NCBI GenBank assembly: GCA_040398845.1
Contig: JBBATH010000009.1
Span: 73,987 to 137,986, forward strand
From: WLND01 sp040398845
Lineage (GTDB): Bacteria; Actinomycetota; Actinomycetes; S36-B12
DNA: 64,000 nt
Direction of reading: 5' to 3'
Position 1 is the first letter of the stretch, and the number at the start of each line of letters is the position of its first letter. The translations under genes were made by a program, and so were the position numbers. Below the pieces are notes generated by a model that was not told the DNA's origin, did no database searches, and was given only the letters and a program-made list of their open reading frames with translations. This document shows, one piece after another, positions 35,302-44,275 of this stretch.

Positions 35302-36399
35302 TCAGATTGCGATCACCGCACCGACGAGTGTGTCAAAGCCGCGCCAGAGCAGCGCCTCGCCCAGCGGGGCTTGCACCTGCGAATAGGCGATGACCGCCAC
35401 CATGCTGATCCCAAGCACCGAGATCGCGTAACTTCTGCGCATGTAGGCAATGGTGAGCACCAAACCAGTCGCGAGGATGACCAACCGCAGAGCCCCGGGA
35501 GCAATGGTGGCATCGACGACTGTGAGCGCGATCATCGCGACAACCGTGCCCGCGAGGCGCTCGACCAAGCGGTCGATTGTCAGCGGTAGACCCGGGGGGA
35601 GCAATGTGATGAGGGTCATGAGGACCCAGATGGCGTTGTGATCCCTGGTTGCCGAAACGACCATGGCTCCGATGCCCAGTCCGAGCGCCGATCGAATCGT
35701 CATGTGTCGCAGCCTTTCCAGTTGCTTGCCTGGCAGCAGCGGAAATTGCCTATTTGCGGGGCTCACGTGAAGCGCCCGATGCGTCGGTACCAGCACGAGC
35801 ATCCACCTCAGGACCACGGTGCAGATGATCATTACGGCGAAACCCAGCCCGAGGTATCCAGCCGAGACACCGCTGCCCGCCCCGAACACGAATGGAACAA
35901 AGTACATGTACAGCAGGATGCTGCCGAGGGTTGCGAGCGGTTCACCGCGCCGCGCGAGCACCCCCGCGACCACTGCTGCCGCAGCAAGAGCAATTCCCGA
36001 TGCGATTGGCGAAGGCCTAACCCAGATGGCGATCAACGTCAGTGGCAACGACACTGAAGCGAGCGCCAATGCGCGAACAATGCCGCTACGCGTCGTGCCA
36101 CCCAACGACCCCAAGAATGCGAACATTCCGCCGAAGACTGCAGGCAGGACTGCGTGAGTCAGTCCCTCGCCCAGGTGCCCCACCATGAGCAGGGCTGCGC
36201 GACCAGCGGCGAACACGATCGTGACGTCGGCGAGTACCGCGACGCCAGATTGCAAGAGCACGGGCACCGGATGAGACCGCAGAGCGTGCGCCAGGCGCGA
36301 CGCGCGACGTCTCTCATTACGTTGCTCCTCCACTCCTCCAAGCGTCCTCCTTCTGCCCCCGGGACGCCCACCGAGCGGGCGCGTTCGCCGATAGCGCAT
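35302..36399 (-). CDS. FUSC-like integral membrane protein
   Basis: 365 residues with about eight to ten hydrophobic helices in two blocks (ADVTIVFAAGRAALLMVGHL ... VLVP; then after a short cytoplasmic loop AMVVSATRDHNAIWVLMTL ... VGAVIAI). The second block, with ALGLGIGAMVV and RLVERLAGTVVAMIAL, matches the FUSC/aromatic-acid-exporter type fold. The transported substrate is unknown. The first 22 residues are Arg/Gly-rich and could be untranslated; GTG 36333 is an alternative start. It is divergent from the NlpC/P60 gene; the 130-bp gap holds both promoters. Confidence 0.8.
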   Translation of the reverse strand: MRYRRTRPLGGRPGGRRRTLGGVEEQRNERRRASRLAHALRSHPVPVLLQSGVAVLADVTIVFAAGRAALLMVGHLGEGLTHAVLPAVFGGMFAFLGSLGGTTRSGIVRALALASVSLPLTLIAIWVRPSPIASGIALAAAAVVAGVLARRGEPLATLGSILLYMYFVPFVFGAGSGVSAGYLGLGFAVMIICTVVLRWMLVLVPTHRALHVSPANRQFPLLPGKQLERLRHMTIRSALGLGIGAMVVSATRDHNAIWVLMTLITLLPPGLPLTIDRLVERLAGTVVAMIALTVVDATIAPGALRLVILATGLVLTIAYMRRSYAISVLGISMVAVIAYSQVQAPLGEALLWRGFDTLVGAVIAI

Positions 36400-36529
36400 A
36401 CCTTTACAGGAACTTCATGAGGCCGCCCGCGTCTCTCGACGCTCCTTTCGAAAAGAGCATGTAACCTCTCATTGAAAGTATTTGTTCGACGAAGGCCACG
36501 AGGCCTTGTCAAAAGGAGGGGTTGGAGCT

Positions 36530-37597
36530 TTGGTTCTCGCGCATCGGAGAACCCGTGTGTTCACGGTCCTTGCGGCCCTCACCGGGGTTGCCATGAGTAT
36601 CGGGCTGCCCTCGCCCGTTCAGGCCTCGCCTCAGGCTGATATTCAGGCCGTGCAGGCGAAGGTGCGCGAATTGCGTAGCCAAGCCGAGTCTGCCAATGAG
36701 AATTACTACGAGGTCCGTGCGAACCTTTCTGACGTTCGAACGGAGATCGACAGCATCAATGCCAAGATCGCCCGCAACAAGGCGGCCCGGCGAGAACAGG
36801 CACAGGCAGTGAACAGTCTCGCCCGCTCCCTCTACATGATGGGCTCGATTGATCCAACCCTTCAGATCCTGCTGGCCGAGGATCCATCCGCCTTCCTTGC
36901 GCAGGCTTCAGCCATGGAGCAACTGTCCCAGTCTCAACAGGCCACGCTGCGCAAGTGGCAGACTGCGGGCCTCGCACTCGCGCAGTCGGAAGCAGTACTC
37001 GCCGATCGTGAGAAGGCAGCCAAGACGCTGAGTCGTTCCATGGCTGACCGAAAGTCCGAGGTCGACGACAAAGTGCGGCAGGCCGAGGACGTGCTGGGCA
37101 GCCTCTCCGCCGAGCAGCGCCGGATCCTTGCAGCCCAACGTGCAGAGCAACGGCGGCAACAGGCGGCGCAGGCCGCCGCAGCAGCCAAGCAGATCAACAG
37201 CCAGACCGGTGGCGGTGGATCACCCGGTTCAGGTCGGGCGGCAGCAGCAGTTCGATACATGCTCTCCCAAGTGGGAGATCCCTACTCGTACAGCGCCAAC
37301 CCGCCTCGGTCCTGGGACTGTTCCAAGCTCACGACGGCTGCATGGGGCCAGTCCGGGGTCGGACTCACCCCACTGAGCTACCGTCAGTGGGACCAGACAC
37401 GTCGGGTACCCGTATCTCAGATTGCTCCCGGGGACCTCGTCTTCTACTTTGGCAAGGGCGCGCACCACGTCGCGATGTATATCGGCAATGGAAAAATGGT
37501 GAGCGCGTCAAACCCTGACGATGGCGTCGAGATCATCGACTTCCTCGGCCCTTGGTACCGCGAGAGATTCTCAGGGGTGGGCCGGGTCATCGGCTGA
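36530..37597 (+). CDS. Secreted NlpC/P60 peptidoglycan endopeptidase with coiled coil (RipA-like)
   Basis: 355 residues from TTG 36530, about ten bases after AGGAGGGG; the frame is open to 36482. The signal peptide (HRRTRVFTVLAALTGVAMSIGLPSPVQA) is followed by a long coiled coil (about residues 35-210, many Gln/Ala/Arg heptads), a Gly/Ser hinge and a C-terminal NlpC/P60 domain. The nucleophile Cys is in SWDCSKLTTAAW and the catalytic His in AHHVAMYIGNGKMV. The residue after DCS is Lys, where Gly is usual. It is expected to cut stem peptides during cell division, the coiled coil restraining activity as in FtsX-controlled hydrolases (inference). Confidence 0.9.
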   Translation: MVLAHRRTRVFTVLAALTGVAMSIGLPSPVQASPQADIQAVQAKVRELRSQAESANENYYEVRANLSDVRTEIDSINAKIARNKAARREQAQAVNSLARSLYMMGSIDPTLQILLAEDPSAFLAQASAMEQLSQSQQATLRKWQTAGLALAQSEAVLADREKAAKTLSRSMADRKSEVDDKVRQAEDVLGSLSAEQRRILAAQRAEQRRQQAAQAAAAAKQINSQTGGGGSPGSGRAAAAVRYMLSQVGDPYSYSANPPRSWDCSKLTTAAWGQSGVGLTPLSYRQWDQTRRVPVSQIAPGDLVFYFGKGAHHVAMYIGNGKMVSASNPDDGVEIIDFLGPWYRERFSGVGRVIG

Positions 37598-37661
37598 CGA
37601 GGAATCATTGGTTCAACCGCAGGAACGGCAATCTTCAACTGAGTGAGGAATGGGGTATCAC

Positions 37662-38639
37662 ATGCGCACCCGAATCCTCGGCCGTTCGCTTTCCGTATCC
37701 GAGCAGGGGCTCGGATGCATGGGCATGAGTCACTCCTACGGGGTGCCCGACGATGTTGAGTCCCGCGCGACCATTCACCGCGCACTTGTCCTCGGGATCA
37801 CCTTCTTCGACACAGCCGACATCTACGGATTCGGCGCCAACGAGGAACTTTTGGCACCCGCACTGTCAAGGGTCAGGGACAAGGTCATCATCGCTACCAA
37901 ATTCGGGCACGAGCCCGTCGAAACTGGCGGTGTCCGCATAAACGGTCATCCGGATTACGTTCGGGCTGCCTGTGATGCATCGCTCATCCGACTCGGAATT
38001 GAAACCATCGATCTGTACTACCAGCATCGAGTTGATCGGGCCATCCCCATAGAAGAGACGTGGGGCGCGATGCGCGGGCTCGTCGACGCAGGCAAGGTGC
38101 GCTACCTCGGAATCTGTGAGGCTGCACCGAGCACAATCCGCCGGGCCCATGCCGTTCATCCGGTGACGGCCATCCAGAGTGAGTACTCGCTGTGGACGCG
38201 TGACGTCGAAGACAATGGCGTTCTTGAGGTCGCACGGGAGCTTGACATTGGGTTTGTGCCCTTCTCCCCCATGGGCCGAGGCATCTTTTCTGGGGCGCTC
38301 ACCAGTCTCGACCAACTGCCAGCAACGGACCACCGCCGCAATAATCCTCGGTTCCAAGGCACCAACCTCGACAAGAACCTCGCACTCATCCGGGGCCTCG
38401 CATCCGTCGCTGCTGAGCTTGGCGTGCTTCCGATTCAACTGGCGCTCGCCTGGGTCATGGCCCAGGGCCCAAACATCGTGCCAATACCCGGGACCAAGCA
38501 CACCGGGTACGTCGAGCAGAACATCGCTGCCGGCGACATTGAGCTGACCCCAGAGGACCTCGCCCGGATCGAGGCAGTCTTCCCCCGTGGCGCAGTCGCA
38601 GGACCGCGCTATTCGGACATGACGAATATCTACGTGTAG
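37662..38639 (+). CDS. Aldo/keto reductase
   Basis: 325-residue TIM-barrel oxidoreductase of the AKR13-like group. It has RILGRSLSVSEQGLGCMGM at the start, catalytic Asp/Tyr in FFDTADIYGFG, Lys in VIIATKFGH, His in YYQHRVD, and the NADPH-binding C-terminus VPIPGTKHTGYVEQNI. It likely reduces aldehydes or ketones with NADPH; the substrate is unknown. I chose ATG 37662 by family alignment; ATG 37650 has GAGG placed too near. Confidence 0.92.
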   Translation: MRTRILGRSLSVSEQGLGCMGMSHSYGVPDDVESRATIHRALVLGITFFDTADIYGFGANEELLAPALSRVRDKVIIATKFGHEPVETGGVRINGHPDYVRAACDASLIRLGIETIDLYYQHRVDRAIPIEETWGAMRGLVDAGKVRYLGICEAAPSTIRRAHAVHPVTAIQSEYSLWTRDVEDNGVLEVARELDIGFVPFSPMGRGIFSGALTSLDQLPATDHRRNNPRFQGTNLDKNLALIRGLASVAAELGVLPIQLALAWVMAQGPNIVPIPGTKHTGYVEQNIAAGDIELTPEDLARIEAVFPRGAVAGPRYSDMTNIYV

Positions 38640-38718
38640 CGCAGGGCTCCGCTGAGGGGCGCCTCGGTGCGACGATCCCTTGGTGCCACGATCCCTCGGT
38701 GCAAGAAAGGATGGACTC

Positions 38719-40365
38719 ATGTCAGCGACGGTGCAGGTCAGGGAAGTGTCGGTAAGCCACGGAGATCGGCAGCTCTTTACCGGACTCGACCTCGTCGTGG
38801 CCCCCGGCGACGTCATCGGCCTCGTCGGACCAAATGGCGCCGGCAAATCGACCTTGCTCCGCGTCCTCGCCGGTGAACGCTCACCAGACTCCGGTTCCGT
38901 TCGACTATCCCCTCCCAATGCAAACATCGGTTATCTCAGCCAGGAGCCGGATCGGCTCGATGGGGAGACCGTGCGGGCCAACCTCGCGCGGCGCACCGAC
39001 GTTGCGGCCGCCCAGTCGGAGCTTGACCATCAGGCTGGCCTCCTCGCGAGCAGCGACCCAAGCGCAGGCGATGGCTACTCAGATGCCCTCGACGCCTGGC
39101 TCTCGCTCGGAGGGGCAGACTTTGACGAGCGCCTCGAGGCGGTCGTCCGTGAAATCGGGCTCAAGGTCGACCTTGACCTCGATATGTCTGCGCTCTCCGG
39201 AGGCCAGGCTGCGCGGGTTGGCCTCGCGGCCCTTCTCTTGTCCCGATACGACGCCTACCTGCTCGACGAGCCCACCAATGACCTCGACAGCGAAGGATTG
39301 GACCTGCTCGAGGAGTTCGTCGAGAACGCGAAGGCGCCCATCGTTGTCGTGAGTCACGATCGCGAGTTTCTCTCCCGGACCGTCACAACCGTTCTGGAGA
39401 TCGACCACAGCCTCCAACGCATCACCACCTACGGAGGCGGCTACGACGCCTACCTGGAGGAGCGTTCGGTCGCCCGGCAGCACGCACGCCAGTCGTACGA
39501 GCAGTACGCCGGGCGTCGAGCCGAGCTCGAGGCGCGAGCTCGTTCCCAGCGGGCATGGATGGAGAAGGGCGTGAAGAACGCCCGCCGCAAGGCCAAGGAC
39601 AACGACAAGATCGGCCGCAAATTCCGTTCGGAGGCAACGGAGAAGCAAGCAGCCAAGGCCCGTCAGTCTGAGCGACTCATCGAGCGACTTGAGGTCGTCG
39701 ATGAGCCGCGCAAGGAGTGGCAGTTGCAGTTCTCCATCGCTTCCGCGCCACGCTCGGGTGAGATCGTCAGCGTCGCCCGCGCCGCAAGCGTGTGTCGCGG
39801 GGACTTCACCCTCGGTCCGATCGATGTGCAGCTCAACCTGCGTGATCGCGTGGCGGTAACCGGCCCCAACGGCGGTGGCAAGAGCACCCTCCTTGGACTA
39901 CTCCTAGGCCGGATCCCACCGAGCAGCGGCCTCGTGAGCATGGGGCAAGGCGTGGTCGTAGGCGAGGTCGACCAAGCGCGCGCACTGTTCGAGGGTGATG
40001 ACCCGCTCGTTGTGGCATTCGCACGGGAGGTGCCGAAGTGGCCTACCGCTGAAGTGCGCACCTTGCTGGCCAAGTTCGGCCTCGGAGTCCACCAGGTGAC
40101 TCGACCAGCTGCTTCGCTGTCACCCGGTGAGCGAACGCGAGCAAGCCTCGCCCTTCTCCAGGCAAGAGGCGTCAATCTCCTTGTTCTTGATGAGCCAACC
40201 AACCATCTAGACCTTCCCGCGATAGAGCAACTCGTGGAGGCCCTCGACACCTTCGATGGCACGCTCATTCTCGTGACGCATGACCGGCGCATGCTTGACA
40301 CGGTGCAATTGACCCGGCGCTGGCATGTCAACGCCGGAACCCTCGAGGAGATCACCGCCGACTGA
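38719..40365 (+). CDS. ABC-F family ATPase (ribosome-associated type)
   Basis: 548 residues from ATG 38719, behind AAAGGA. Two ABC cassettes without membrane segments. Cassette 1 has Walker A GPNGAGKSTL, signature LSGGQAARV and Walker B AYLLDEPTNDLDS. Cassette 2 has GPNGGGKSTLL, signature LSPGERTRAS and LLVLDEPTNHLD. A basic, Arg-rich linker (RAWMEKGVKNARRKAKDNDK, about residues 285-330) joins them, as in ABC-F factors that act at the ribosomal E site. Antibiotic protection, regulation and housekeeping roles are all possible. Confidence 0.93.
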   Translation: MSATVQVREVSVSHGDRQLFTGLDLVVAPGDVIGLVGPNGAGKSTLLRVLAGERSPDSGSVRLSPPNANIGYLSQEPDRLDGETVRANLARRTDVAAAQSELDHQAGLLASSDPSAGDGYSDALDAWLSLGGADFDERLEAVVREIGLKVDLDLDMSALSGGQAARVGLAALLLSRYDAYLLDEPTNDLDSEGLDLLEEFVENAKAPIVVVSHDREFLSRTVTTVLEIDHSLQRITTYGGGYDAYLEERSVARQHARQSYEQYAGRRAELEARARSQRAWMEKGVKNARRKAKDNDKIGRKFRSEATEKQAAKARQSERLIERLEVVDEPRKEWQLQFSIASAPRSGEIVSVARAASVCRGDFTLGPIDVQLNLRDRVAVTGPNGGGKSTLLGLLLGRIPPSSGLVSMGQGVVVGEVDQARALFEGDDPLVVAFAREVPKWPTAEVRTLLAKFGLGVHQVTRPAASLSPGERTRASLALLQARGVNLLVLDEPTNHLDLPAIEQLVEALDTFDGTLILVTHDRRMLDTVQLTRRWHVNAGTLEEITAD

Positions 40366-40417
40366 GCCCCGGCGGATGGCTGTGCCATGACGAGGAGATC
40401 GGGTAGCGTCAGCGTCG

Positions 40418-41482
40418 ATGGAACGAGTGGATACGTCTGAGTCGATTGAGCAGCGCCGGTGGTGGCAGCGCAGCTACACCCGACTCGCCCTGCTCACATC
40501 GCTCGCAGTGCTGGCGGCCTACATCTTGGCCGAGACTCTCCCATTTGCCGATCCGATTCCCGCCGCCATCACGGCGGCCGTTGCGACGAGAGCAGCCTTC
40601 CATCATGCGGCCAAGGAAACCGCCTTCCAGATCCTCGGTGCCCTCTTCGGCGCGCTTGTCGCACTCGCGTTCGTCTCGATTATCGGGACCGGACCATTCG
40701 TCATGTTCCTACTGGTTCTGCTCGCTTTTGCGCTCGCCCGCCTCCTCCACCTCTCGACGCCAGACGAATCACCATTCGTAGCAGCGAGCATGGCCGTCAC
40801 AATGATCCTCGTTGTCGGAACCCACTTCACGAATGAGCTCGCTCTCGAGCGATTCAACGGGGTGGCGATCGGGGCGCTCTGCTCGTTGGTAGCGAGTTTT
40901 TTTGCCACCTCAACGAAAAGCACCCGGCTGCTGAGGACTCACATCGGTGACCTCCAGCGGGACCTCGGGCTCCTCCTCGCCGAGGTGGCGACCGGCCTGC
41001 GTGATGGGCCGACATCCGGTGAGGCGTCATCGTGGCTCGATCAGGCGATCGAACTCCGCAATCGCGCAATAGGACTCGACGCCACCTTCGAGGACCTCAA
41101 ATCACATCGGCGATGGAGCCCCCGGATCGACCCCGACGACCTTGAGCAGCTCCGCCGGGGGCTTGACGCAGGGCGCGTCACCTCTGCTCGGGTCCTGTCC
41201 ATCGCATCGGACCTCACACATGCGGCCGGTGGCTCTGGCGCATCGACGCTGCCGCCAGCTGTGCTCAGCCCACTCGCTGACCTCATCGCCCTGGCTGCCG
41301 AGAACATGGCGGCCGAGGATCCTGCAACCTCGGTGGGTGCGACCAAGGCCCACGAAGCAGTACGAAATGCCGACCAGACCTCCCAGATCGCTCTCATCGG
41401 CGGGATCGTCTCCCACGTCAACCGCATCAATCGAGCCACGACCGAGGGATCAAACGATGACGAACCGGGAAGCCCGTCGTAG
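40418..41482 (+). CDS. FUSC/aromatic-acid exporter-like membrane protein
   Basis: 354 residues. The N-terminal half has about six TM helices (LALLTSLAVLAAYILAETL; AFQILGALFGALVALAFVSII; FVMFLLVLLAFALARLL; VAIGALCSLVASFF). The C-terminal half is a soluble helical domain (RDLGLLLAEVATGL ... MAAEDPATSVGATKAHEAV). This is the aromatic-acid exporter (ArAE) half-size layout. Function and substrate are unknown. It is the second FUSC-like protein in 6 kb, differing from the first in having a long soluble domain. Confidence 0.8.
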   Translation: MERVDTSESIEQRRWWQRSYTRLALLTSLAVLAAYILAETLPFADPIPAAITAAVATRAAFHHAAKETAFQILGALFGALVALAFVSIIGTGPFVMFLLVLLAFALARLLHLSTPDESPFVAASMAVTMILVVGTHFTNELALERFNGVAIGALCSLVASFFATSTKSTRLLRTHIGDLQRDLGLLLAEVATGLRDGPTSGEASSWLDQAIELRNRAIGLDATFEDLKSHRRWSPRIDPDDLEQLRRGLDAGRVTSARVLSIASDLTHAAGGSGASTLPPAVLSPLADLIALAAENMAAEDPATSVGATKAHEAVRNADQTSQIALIGGIVSHVNRINRATTEGSNDDEPGSPS

Positions 41483-41531
41483 CGGGCGCCAGGGCATCCT
41501 GTATTGTTTGCGAGCGTTGCACTGCGAACCC

Positions 41532-41605
41532 GGACCGTTAGCTCAGTTGGCTAGAGCGTTCCCCTGACACGGGAGAGGTCACAAGTTCAAGTCTTGTACG
41601 GTCCA
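41532..41605 (+). tRNA. tRNA-Val (anticodon GAC)
   Basis: Acceptor GGACCGT / ACGGTCC with discriminator A. Anticodon stem TTCCC/GGGAG has one G-T pair and loop CTGACAC, anticodon GAC reading GUC/GUU. The T-arm is ACAAGTTCAAGTCTTGT. CCA is not encoded. Confidence 0.94.
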
Positions 41606-41618
41606 CCGGAACATCGCC

Positions 41619-41648
41619 AAAAACCCCCGCCCTCGAGCGGGGGTTTTT
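41619..41648 (+). terminator. Rho-independent terminator after tRNA-Val
   Basis: AAAAA, then stem CCCCCGC, six-base loop CCTCGA, stem GCGGGGG, then TTTTT. A canonical intrinsic terminator 14 bp after the tRNA; the flanking A and T runs make it work in either direction. Confidence 0.95.
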
Positions 41649-41714
41649 CGCTCCCTCGCCACTTCGGGTGAACAATCTGGTGACGTGAAACAGTACGCAT
41701 GAAACGATCAACGC

Positions 41715-42836
41715 ATGATCGCTGCGTCTCCCCGCCTCACTCCCCCGATCGAACCCATGCTTGCTCAGCCGTTGCCGAAGGCGGTCCTTGAGTCACTGCG
41801 CGACGTGGCCTTCGAGCCGAAGTGGGATGGCTTCCGGTGCTTGCTATTTCGGACAAACACCGGCGTCATCCTCCAAGGGCGCGGTCGATCGCGTATCGCC
41901 GGAGAGTCCTATGTTGACCTCGCGTATGCGTTTCCCGAGATCGTCGCAGCCGCGCTCACGCAGTTGCCTGAGGGCATCGTGCTCGACGCGGAGATCGTGG
42001 TCATCCGCGGTTCGCGATTGGACTTCGCGGCGCTGTCCACCCGGTTTCGGCCGCGCTCGGAGGAGGGAGGTCCCTCCATCATTCGCCTCTCGGCTGACAT
42101 ACCCGCGAGCCTGCTCGCCTTTGACCTGCTTGCCAATCCTGATTCCCTCATCTCGTGTCCCTTCAACGAGCGGCGCGTCGCCCTGGAATCGCTGTCGCGC
42201 AGCTGGTCTGCGCCACTCCTTCTCACCCCGAGCACGACCGACCCAGTCATCGCCGCCCTGTGGTTCACCCAGTACGAGTCATCGGGCATCGATGGCCTCA
42301 TCGTGAAGCCCCTTGGCGCTTCGTACATGCCGGGCAAACGCTCGCAAGGGAAGGTCAAGCATGCCCGAACGCTAGACGCCGTCGTGGCCGGCTGGAGGCC
42401 GCAGGTGGCCAAGGACGGAAACACAGTCGTCGGCTCGCTCCTGCTCGGCCTGCACGACTCCAGCGGACGGCTGCACTACGTTGGCGGAACGTCGGCATTC
42501 ACCGCGTCGATGCGCGCGGACCTCGTCGACCTGCTCACCCCACATGCGGTGGCCGAGGGCCAAGGCCATCCGTGGGTAGGCGTCGAGAACGTGCGCGTGC
42601 CAGGGGGAGCAAGCCGGTGGAGCAAGGGCAAGGATTGGCGCCCCTTGACTCCCTCACTCGTCGTCGAGGTGACCTACGACCAGATGGAAGCCGATCGATT
42701 CCGGCACACTGCAGGGTTTATCCGTTGGCGTCCCGATCGTGATGCTTCCTCGTGCACCTTTGAGCAGGTTGCGTTGATGGAGCTTTCGAGTATCGAGGAT
42801 CTTCTTCGCACTTCGGGGGTCAACTTGGGCTCGTGA
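41715..42836 (+). CDS. ligC: ATP-dependent DNA ligase (LigC-like)
   Basis: 373 residues from ATG 41715. The adenylation domain has motif I EPKWDGFRCL with the nucleotidyl-lysine, motif III-like LLAFDLLAN, motif IV SGIDGLIVKPL and motif V GKVKHARTLDAVV. A C-terminal OB domain follows with SRWSKGKDWRPLTPSLVVEV and a final RHTAGFIRWRPDRD (motif VI region). It is the stand-alone, minimal ligase of the LigC/LigD-ligase type. It converges on the LigD-type polymerase gene with a 10-bp gap, which supports an end-joining repair role. Confidence 0.92.
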   Translation: MIAASPRLTPPIEPMLAQPLPKAVLESLRDVAFEPKWDGFRCLLFRTNTGVILQGRGRSRIAGESYVDLAYAFPEIVAAALTQLPEGIVLDAEIVVIRGSRLDFAALSTRFRPRSEEGGPSIIRLSADIPASLLAFDLLANPDSLISCPFNERRVALESLSRSWSAPLLLTPSTTDPVIAALWFTQYESSGIDGLIVKPLGASYMPGKRSQGKVKHARTLDAVVAGWRPQVAKDGNTVVGSLLLGLHDSSGRLHYVGGTSAFTASMRADLVDLLTPHAVAEGQGHPWVGVENVRVPGGASRWSKGKDWRPLTPSLVVEVTYDQMEADRFRHTAGFIRWRPDRDASSCTFEQVALMELSSIEDLLRTSGVNLGS

Positions 42837-42846
42837 GCACAGCGCA

Positions 42847-43863
42847 TCAAGCCTGCCGTTTTCGGCTCGGTTGCACCCGCGGGGGCTCCCCCGGCATCTT
42901 GGGGAAGTCCGGCGGGTAAGGCAGCTCTGGCAGTCCCTTCGAAGAGTCCCGATTCCACGCCTCCAGCGCCGGCGAGAGGTCAACGGCTCGCTCTGCCATC
43001 CCAGACCATGGGTCCATCCAGGATCCGCTGGCCACCATCGCGCCCACGGTCGCGATGGTGAAGTCGAGAGGTGAGCAGGCGGCCAGCTCAGGCCAGTCGA
43101 CCGGCATCGAGACTGTCGCGTGGACGTTGGCCCTGATGGAGAAGGCCGATGCCATCGTGCGGTCCTGCGCATTCTGGTTGTAGTCGATGAACACGCGCGG
43201 CCCTCGCTCCTCCTTCCACCACGACATGGTCACGAGCTCCGGATTCCGTCGCTCAATCTCACGGCCGATCGCGATAGCCGCGTGCCGCACCTCAACGAAG
43301 GAATACTTCGGGAAGATCGGGACGTAAACGTGGACACCCCTCCCGCCGCTCGTCTTCACATAAGACGGCCATGACCACGAGTCGAGCACCTCACGGGCGA
43401 TGCCTGCGGCGCGAACCGCGTCGGCGAAAGCGGTGCCAGGTGCCGGATCGAAGTCGAGTCGGAGTTGATCCGGTAGATCCGTTGCTGGTGCCGCGCTGGG
43501 CCACGGGTGAAAGGTCACGGTGCTCATCTGCGCTGCCCAGACAATGACCGCCGGAGAAGTCGGCATGATGAGGTGTCCGAAACGCCCGCTCGGAAAGCGA
43601 ACATCGCAGCCCTGTACGAACGACGGGACGCTCTTGGGCATGTGCTTCTGATAGAAGGATTGGCCCCCATCAACGAACCCGTCCGGCCAGCGTTCGAGCG
43701 CTGTTGGGCGGTTGCGTAGGTGCTCGATCATCCGATCGCCGACGGAGAGGTAGTAGAGGGCGACATCGCGTTTGCTCACCCCTGGAAAGAACGGCTTGTC
43801 AGGGCTCGTCACCCGGATCACCTGTCCGTCGACTGTGAAATGAAGGGGACTTCCATTCGCCAT
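42847..43863 (-). CDS. LigD-type NHEJ polymerase/primase domain protein
   Basis: 338 residues from ATG 43863. A stand-alone archaeo-eukaryotic primase-like domain as in LigD PolDom. It has VTSPDKPFFPGVSKRDVALYY at the N-terminus, catalytic acidic residues in LRLDFDPAPGTAF, the KTSGGRGVHVYVPI motif with the catalytic-site His, and SVPVDWPEL-type C-terminal residues (here SMPVDWPELAA). It fills gaps or adds ribonucleotides at broken ends. No ligase or phosphoesterase domain is fused; the ligase is the neighbouring convergent gene. Ku is not in the window. The C-terminus is Pro/Arg-rich. Confidence 0.92.
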   Translation of the reverse strand: MANGSPLHFTVDGQVIRVTSPDKPFFPGVSKRDVALYYLSVGDRMIEHLRNRPTALERWPDGFVDGGQSFYQKHMPKSVPSFVQGCDVRFPSGRFGHLIMPTSPAVIVWAAQMSTVTFHPWPSAAPATDLPDQLRLDFDPAPGTAFADAVRAAGIAREVLDSWSWPSYVKTSGGRGVHVYVPIFPKYSFVEVRHAAIAIGREIERRNPELVTMSWWKEERGPRVFIDYNQNAQDRTMASAFSIRANVHATVSMPVDWPELAACSPLDFTIATVGAMVASGSWMDPWSGMAERAVDLSPALEAWNRDSSKGLPELPYPPDFPKMPGEPPRVQPSRKRQA

Positions 43864-43931
43864 CACGGCACCGTACCCCCATCGGCGCCCGGCCACATCT
43901 CCCGCGCCTGCTCGGCGAGTAAGGTCCACCT

Positions 43932-44225
43932 GTGAATACCGCCGTCGTGACCTTCATCGTCTTCGCCATCGTCCTCGCCATGTTCGGAACCCTTTTCGTC
44001 GCGCTTGGGCTGTCCAACGAGCGTGCCTACTGGTCCCAGCGCGATACCCAGGGGGATCCCCGCCGAGACGCAACGAAGTTCCGGGCCATCGTGAAGCAGA
44101 CGTGGCACTTTGCTGCAGGCGAGTACCGGGCCCCACTGCGCGTAGCGGCGATCGGGGTGCTCCTGTGGTGGGCGGCCGTCGCCTGCCTCGTCATCGGACT
44201 CATCATCAAGGTCACATCGACGTAA
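43932..44225 (+). CDS. Small two-TM membrane protein of unknown function
   Basis: 97 residues from GTG 43932, behind AAGG. Two hydrophobic helices (VVTFIVFAIVLAMFGTLFVALG and VAAIGVLLWWAAVACLVIGLII) flank a polar loop of about 45 residues (NERAYWSQRDTQGDPRRD...). I do not recognise a family. It is divergent from the LigD-type gene with a 68-bp gap and ends before a strong hairpin. Confidence 0.7.
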   Translation: MNTAVVTFIVFAIVLAMFGTLFVALGLSNERAYWSQRDTQGDPRRDATKFRAIVKQTWHFAAGEYRAPLRVAAIGVLLWWAAVACLVIGLIIKVTST

Positions 44226-44232
44226 CGACGAT

Positions 44233-44262
44233 GGCCGGCTCACGATGTTTCGTGAACCGGCC
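44233..44262. terminator. Bidirectional hairpin between the small membrane protein and tRNA-Pro
   Basis: GGCCGG-c-TCACGA, loop TGTT, TCGTGA-a-CCGGCC: two perfect 6-bp arms separated by one mismatch. It lies 8 bp after the stop of the plus-strand gene and 14 bp from the 3' end of minus-strand tRNA-Pro. There is no long T run, so termination is inferred from strength and position. Confidence 0.6.
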
Positions 44263-44275
44263 ACCACTTGCTGTG

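Noticed and set aside
35193..35393. Possible 66-codon protein after tRNA-Cys
   Set aside because: No ribosome site, no recognisable features, and its second half overlaps the FUSC gene.
36400..36529. Riboswitch (c-di-AMP type) ahead of the NlpC/P60 gene, as in some relatives
   Set aside because: The gap to the divergent gene is only about 130 bp and I could not find the conserved core of that class.
40357..40377. CCGCCG/CGGCGG inverted repeat as terminator of the ABC-F gene
   Set aside because: The stem begins inside the last codons and has no T tail; too weak to claim.
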